Below, in pieces: positions 63,001 to 64,000 of a stretch of 64,000 nt of DNA. Within the stretch, counting starts at the first letter, position 1. Each line of letters begins with the position of its first letter. This DNA is from Sarcocystis neurona (Eukaryota > Apicomplexa > Conoidasida > Eucoccidiorida > Sarcocystidae). The stretch is from contig KL647288.1 of NCBI GenBank assembly GCA_000727475.1, positions 752,699 through 816,698 of the forward strand. The letters run 5' to 3'. The position numbers and the translations under genes were made by a program. The notes beneath the pieces were generated by a model, which was given only the letters and a program-made list of their open reading frames with translations, made no database searches and was not told the DNA's origin.

Positions 63001-64000
63001 ATATATATATGCATGTGTATGTACATATATATAGTTCCCACGCATATATTTGTATACGTATGTATATGGTTTTTTTGTATGTATACACATATATCTATGT
63101 ATATGTGTATATTTGTCTGCTACCTGTATCTATTTCTCCTTCTTCTTCTACTTCGTGTGTCTGTGGCGTCTTGCTTTCATCGGTGTCTCTTCCTTTTTGA
63201 TGGTCACATGATCTGCTGCTGCCTTCTCTGTTTTCATTTTCTCCTTCTAAATTTCGTTTTATCCGGGTCTCCTTCTTCTCTTTTCCTCAGGGTAGTGCTC
63301 TTCACTTTTCTCTCTGTTTCTCTGTCTCTTCCAGGTAAAGGACGCATGCAGCAGCCTCCTTTTATACGTCCAGAAGTACTGCGACCGACTTCCGCCTGGC
63401 GCTGCCCACCACCTGCAGCAGCTTCTCCGCCTCGTAGAGCAGCTGCTTCGCTGTATGGAGCATCCTCCATCATCTCTGCTGCAGTTGCTGCAGCAACAGC
63501 GACAGCAACGGCAGCAGCACCCGCAGCAGCAACAGCACCCGCAGCAGCAACAGCACCCGCAGCAGCAACAGCAGCTGCAGCAGCAACAGGAGCAGCAACG
63601 GCAGGAGACGAGCGAGGCCGGAGGGCGAAAGAGATTCTGCCGTGGCGTGGACGGAGGGGGGGCAGCAGCAGGAGCAAGACAGCAGCAGGCCATCGCAGCA
63701 GCCTCCCCGAGGGAAAACGTCGTTGCTTCTCGAAGCGGCGCTGTTGCTGGTGCCGCAGCTTTTGACCGACGCTGCAGCAGCAGCAGCAGCACGGGGATCC
63801 TCAGACGTGATAGTGGCAGCAACGACAGCAATGCCGCGGTCTCATCTCTTCCTGGCGTTTCTTCTCACTTTCCTTCTTTCAGTTCCTCCTCTGTCTCTGC
63901 GTCTCCTTCTTCCTCCTTTCCTTCCTTTTCTTCGTCGTCTTCTTCTTTTGTTTGCTCTACCCCCTGCAACAACGCCGTGGCCGTAACTGCTGCGCGGCTG
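41022..64000 (+). CDS. DDX11: DDX11/CHL1-type Fe-S DNA helicase, 3' partial
   Basis: This is a RAD3-family 5'-3' helicase needed for sister-chromatid cohesion and fork stability. Nine phase-consistent exons give 835 codons in the window: 41022-41099, 43649-43773, 44952-45244, 49947-50404, 52562-52969, 55643-55864, 57994-58095, 60903-61055 and 63335 to beyond 64000. A stop at 41004 precedes the ATG. Exons 1-2 join as NFPPDIKPYS + VQVDF, the Q-motif region, followed by motif I (MPTGTGKT). Exon 4 has PAWVRAAYEQ, as in the DDX11 linker, then poly-Gln/Ala. Exon 5 opens with motif Ia (LLICTRTHAQ) and ends RRRLCINQ, the first Fe-S Cys. Exon 6 has ADAC and NSCSYF; exon 7 has SCPYF. The 34-residue spacing between the last two Cys equals that of human DDX11. 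Exon 8 has motif II (FLVIDEAHHL). Exon 9 has LYVQKYCDRL then poly-Gln and Ser-rich sequence, open to the window end. Least certain are the exon 3 donor (45283 also fits) and where exon 9 ends. Confidence 0.9.
41100..42360. other. First DDX11/CHL1 intron, TA-rich half
   Basis: The stretch is AT-rich, with TA/CATA words most dense at 41330-41500 and 41980-42015. No further exon is recognised. Confidence 0.45.
42476..42800. repeat. TATG/TGTATG microsatellite
   Basis: (TATG)n and (TGTATG)n runs from 42476 to about 42640 continue as TA-rich repeats with two copies of ttaacaagtatgtatat-like sequence, in the first DDX11/CHL1 intron. Confidence 0.8.
43020..43640 (+). repeat. CTG/GCT-rich tract abutting the exon 2 acceptor of DDX11/CHL1
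   Basis: TGCTGC, CTCCTG and GCCGCT triplets run up to the acceptor (tgctgctgcttctacgcag) of the exon starting at 43649. Confidence 0.8.
43774..44951. other. Second DDX11/CHL1 intron
   Basis: CT-rich and TA-rich microsatellite sequence alternate. No exon is recognised. The acceptor side (44730-44950) is CT-rich. Confidence 0.45.
45390..46240 (+). repeat. CAG-rich tract at the 5' end of a DDX11/CHL1 intron
   Basis: An 18 bp unit (cagcagcaactgcagtag) is tandemly repeated at about 45430-45545. It is followed by 700 bases of CAG/AGCAGGAG triplets. The tract starts about 150 bases after the exon 3 donor. Long open frames on both strands here are repeat artefacts. Confidence 0.85.
46241..49640. 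other. Middle of a 4.7 kb DDX11/CHL1 intron
   Basis: Mostly TA/TATG microsatellite (47340-48760 and 48960-49640). Between 46540 and 47340 it is more complex, with a 70-codon open frame at 46808-47020 that follows a tttcag acceptor but could not be fitted into the helicase reading frame. Confidence 0.45.
49680..49946 (+). repeat. CTG-rich tract abutting the exon 4 acceptor
   Basis: CTG/TGC triplets (densest at 49800-49935) run to the acceptor ggctgcagcag before 49947. The same intron begins with the CAG tract at 45390-46240, so its two ends are complementary. Confidence 0.8.
50405..52561. other. DDX11/CHL1 intron of TA and minisatellite sequence
   Basis: A short CTG patch lies at 50427-50485. 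The rest is TA/TATG/CT microsatellite. Long words recur, such as catttacatatatatatccgtctaa... near 51640 and tatgtatttctgtctaaccg near 51690, and gtgaaagg-type flanks recur at 51230-51420. A GAGACGG array lies at 51775-51862. Confidence 0.45.
51775..51862. repeat. GGGAGACACGGAGAC minisatellite
   Basis: Tandem 8-15 bp units of gagacaggga and gagacacgga switch to gagacgggagacacg units. It is short and nearly pure. Confidence 0.8.
52985..54900 (+). repeat. CAG/AGCAGCAGAAG tract containing the assembly gap
   Basis: About 1.9 kb of CAG triplets with GAA and GGA interruptions starts right after the exon 5 donor. An 18-24 bp higher-order unit (cagcagaagcagcgggagaa followed by gctg) flanks the gap on both sides, so the gap sits inside a near-identical array. 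Confidence 0.85.
53521..54264. other. Assembly gap (744 N)
   Basis: A run of N. The same repeat unit lies on both sides, so the stated gap length is probably an estimate and the true array length is unknown. Confidence 1.
55030..55642. repeat. CT-rich tract before the exon 6 acceptor
   Basis: CTTCTTC- and TCTTCC-rich sequence runs to the acceptor gtgctgcag before 55643. A similar CT-rich tract (55866-56130) follows this exon. Confidence 0.65.
56150..57290. repeat. TA/TATG microsatellite block
   Basis: The stretch contains repeated words such as tatgtttgtgtgtattgatgtg at about 30-80 base intervals. It lies in the intron before exon 7. The acceptor side (57540-57990) is CTG-rich. Confidence 0.7.
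57590..57993 (+). repeat. CTG/GCT tract abutting the exon 7 acceptor
   Basis: TGCTGC-rich sequence includes three copies of ggctgctgctgctgct flanked by gcaccacttgccgt-like words (57850-57990). It runs to the acceptor catgtgatcag. Confidence 0.8.
58096..60902. other. Intron between exons 7 and 8
   Basis: The donor side has CAG triplets (58105-58240), then CT-rich sequence. A TA block includes a minisatellite of catacatatacg words at 58905-59035. A pyrimidine array lies at 60120-60620, and a CTG tract (60740-60890) precedes the acceptor tgtggggaag. Confidence 0.55.
60120..60620. repeat. Pyrimidine minisatellite (TCTCCCTG/TGTCTC)
   Basis: 500 bases are almost free of A on the + strand, built of tctccctg, tgtctccc and ctctctc words. 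It is immediately preceded (59930-60110) by a purine-rich stretch (gggagacacg, aagaag), giving another purine/pyrimidine switch. Confidence 0.8.
61056..63334. other. Intron between exons 8 and 9
   Basis: CT-rich sequence to 61600, a CTG/CCT tract at 61640-61960, TA microsatellites at 62060-63110, then CT-rich sequence to the acceptor. No exon is recognised. Confidence 0.5.
63515..63600 (+). repeat. 18 bp coding repeat (cacccgcagcagcaacag)
   Basis: Three perfect units begin at 63519, 63537 and 63555, flanked by partial ones. In the helicase frame they encode a His-Pro-Gln4 unit inside a longer poly-Gln run. Confidence 0.8.

Overview
The window is nuclear DNA of an apicomplexan, most likely a coccidian of the genus Eimeria. 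The evidence is a single-exon alveolin gene (inner membrane complex skeleton), spliceosomal GT-AG introns, and very dense CAG/CTG triplet repeats that become poly-Gln, poly-Ala and poly-Ser runs inside exons. The species cannot be settled from the sequence alone. A 744-base assembly gap lies at 53521-54264.

The window falls into three blocks. From 1 to about 14000 it is repeat-rich (CAG/CTG, TATG/TA, and polypyrimidine or polypurine tracts). From about 14000 to 41000 it has almost no such repeats. From about 41000 to the end it is repeat-rich again. This matches the R (repeat-rich) / P (repeat-poor) segmentation published for Eimeria chromosome 1.

Block 1 carries the 3' two-fifths to half of a CDC48/p97 AAA+ ATPase gene (eight exons, 1052-13978, + strand); its 5' end lies outside the window. 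Block 2 carries, in order: a long region without a convincing gene; a short secreted Lys/Glu-rich protein gene (19691-20714, +); decayed retroelement fragments including an integrase remnant (about 22135-23330, -); an XRCC3-type RAD51 paralogue (23686-25278, -) with a probable in-frame intron; a mitochondrial ribosomal protein bL24m gene in six exons (27494-32049, +), facing away from XRCC3 across a 2.2 kb shared upstream region; and the alveolin gene (34694-36532, +). Block 3 is occupied by one gene, a DDX11/CHL1-type iron-sulfur RAD3-family helicase (41022 to beyond 64000, +), rebuilt here from nine phase-consistent exons that carry motifs I, Ia and II and four candidate iron-sulfur cysteines.

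The genes serve different housekeeping roles: ubiquitin-dependent protein extraction, mitochondrial translation, recombination repair, sister-chromatid cohesion and the cortical skeleton. I see no operon-like logic. The most interesting pattern is the placement of the triplet repeats relative to splice sites. On the sense strand, CTG tracts sit just upstream of about half of the acceptors in the repeat-rich genes, and CAG tracts tend to sit just downstream of donors, so several long introns carry complementary repeats at their two ends.
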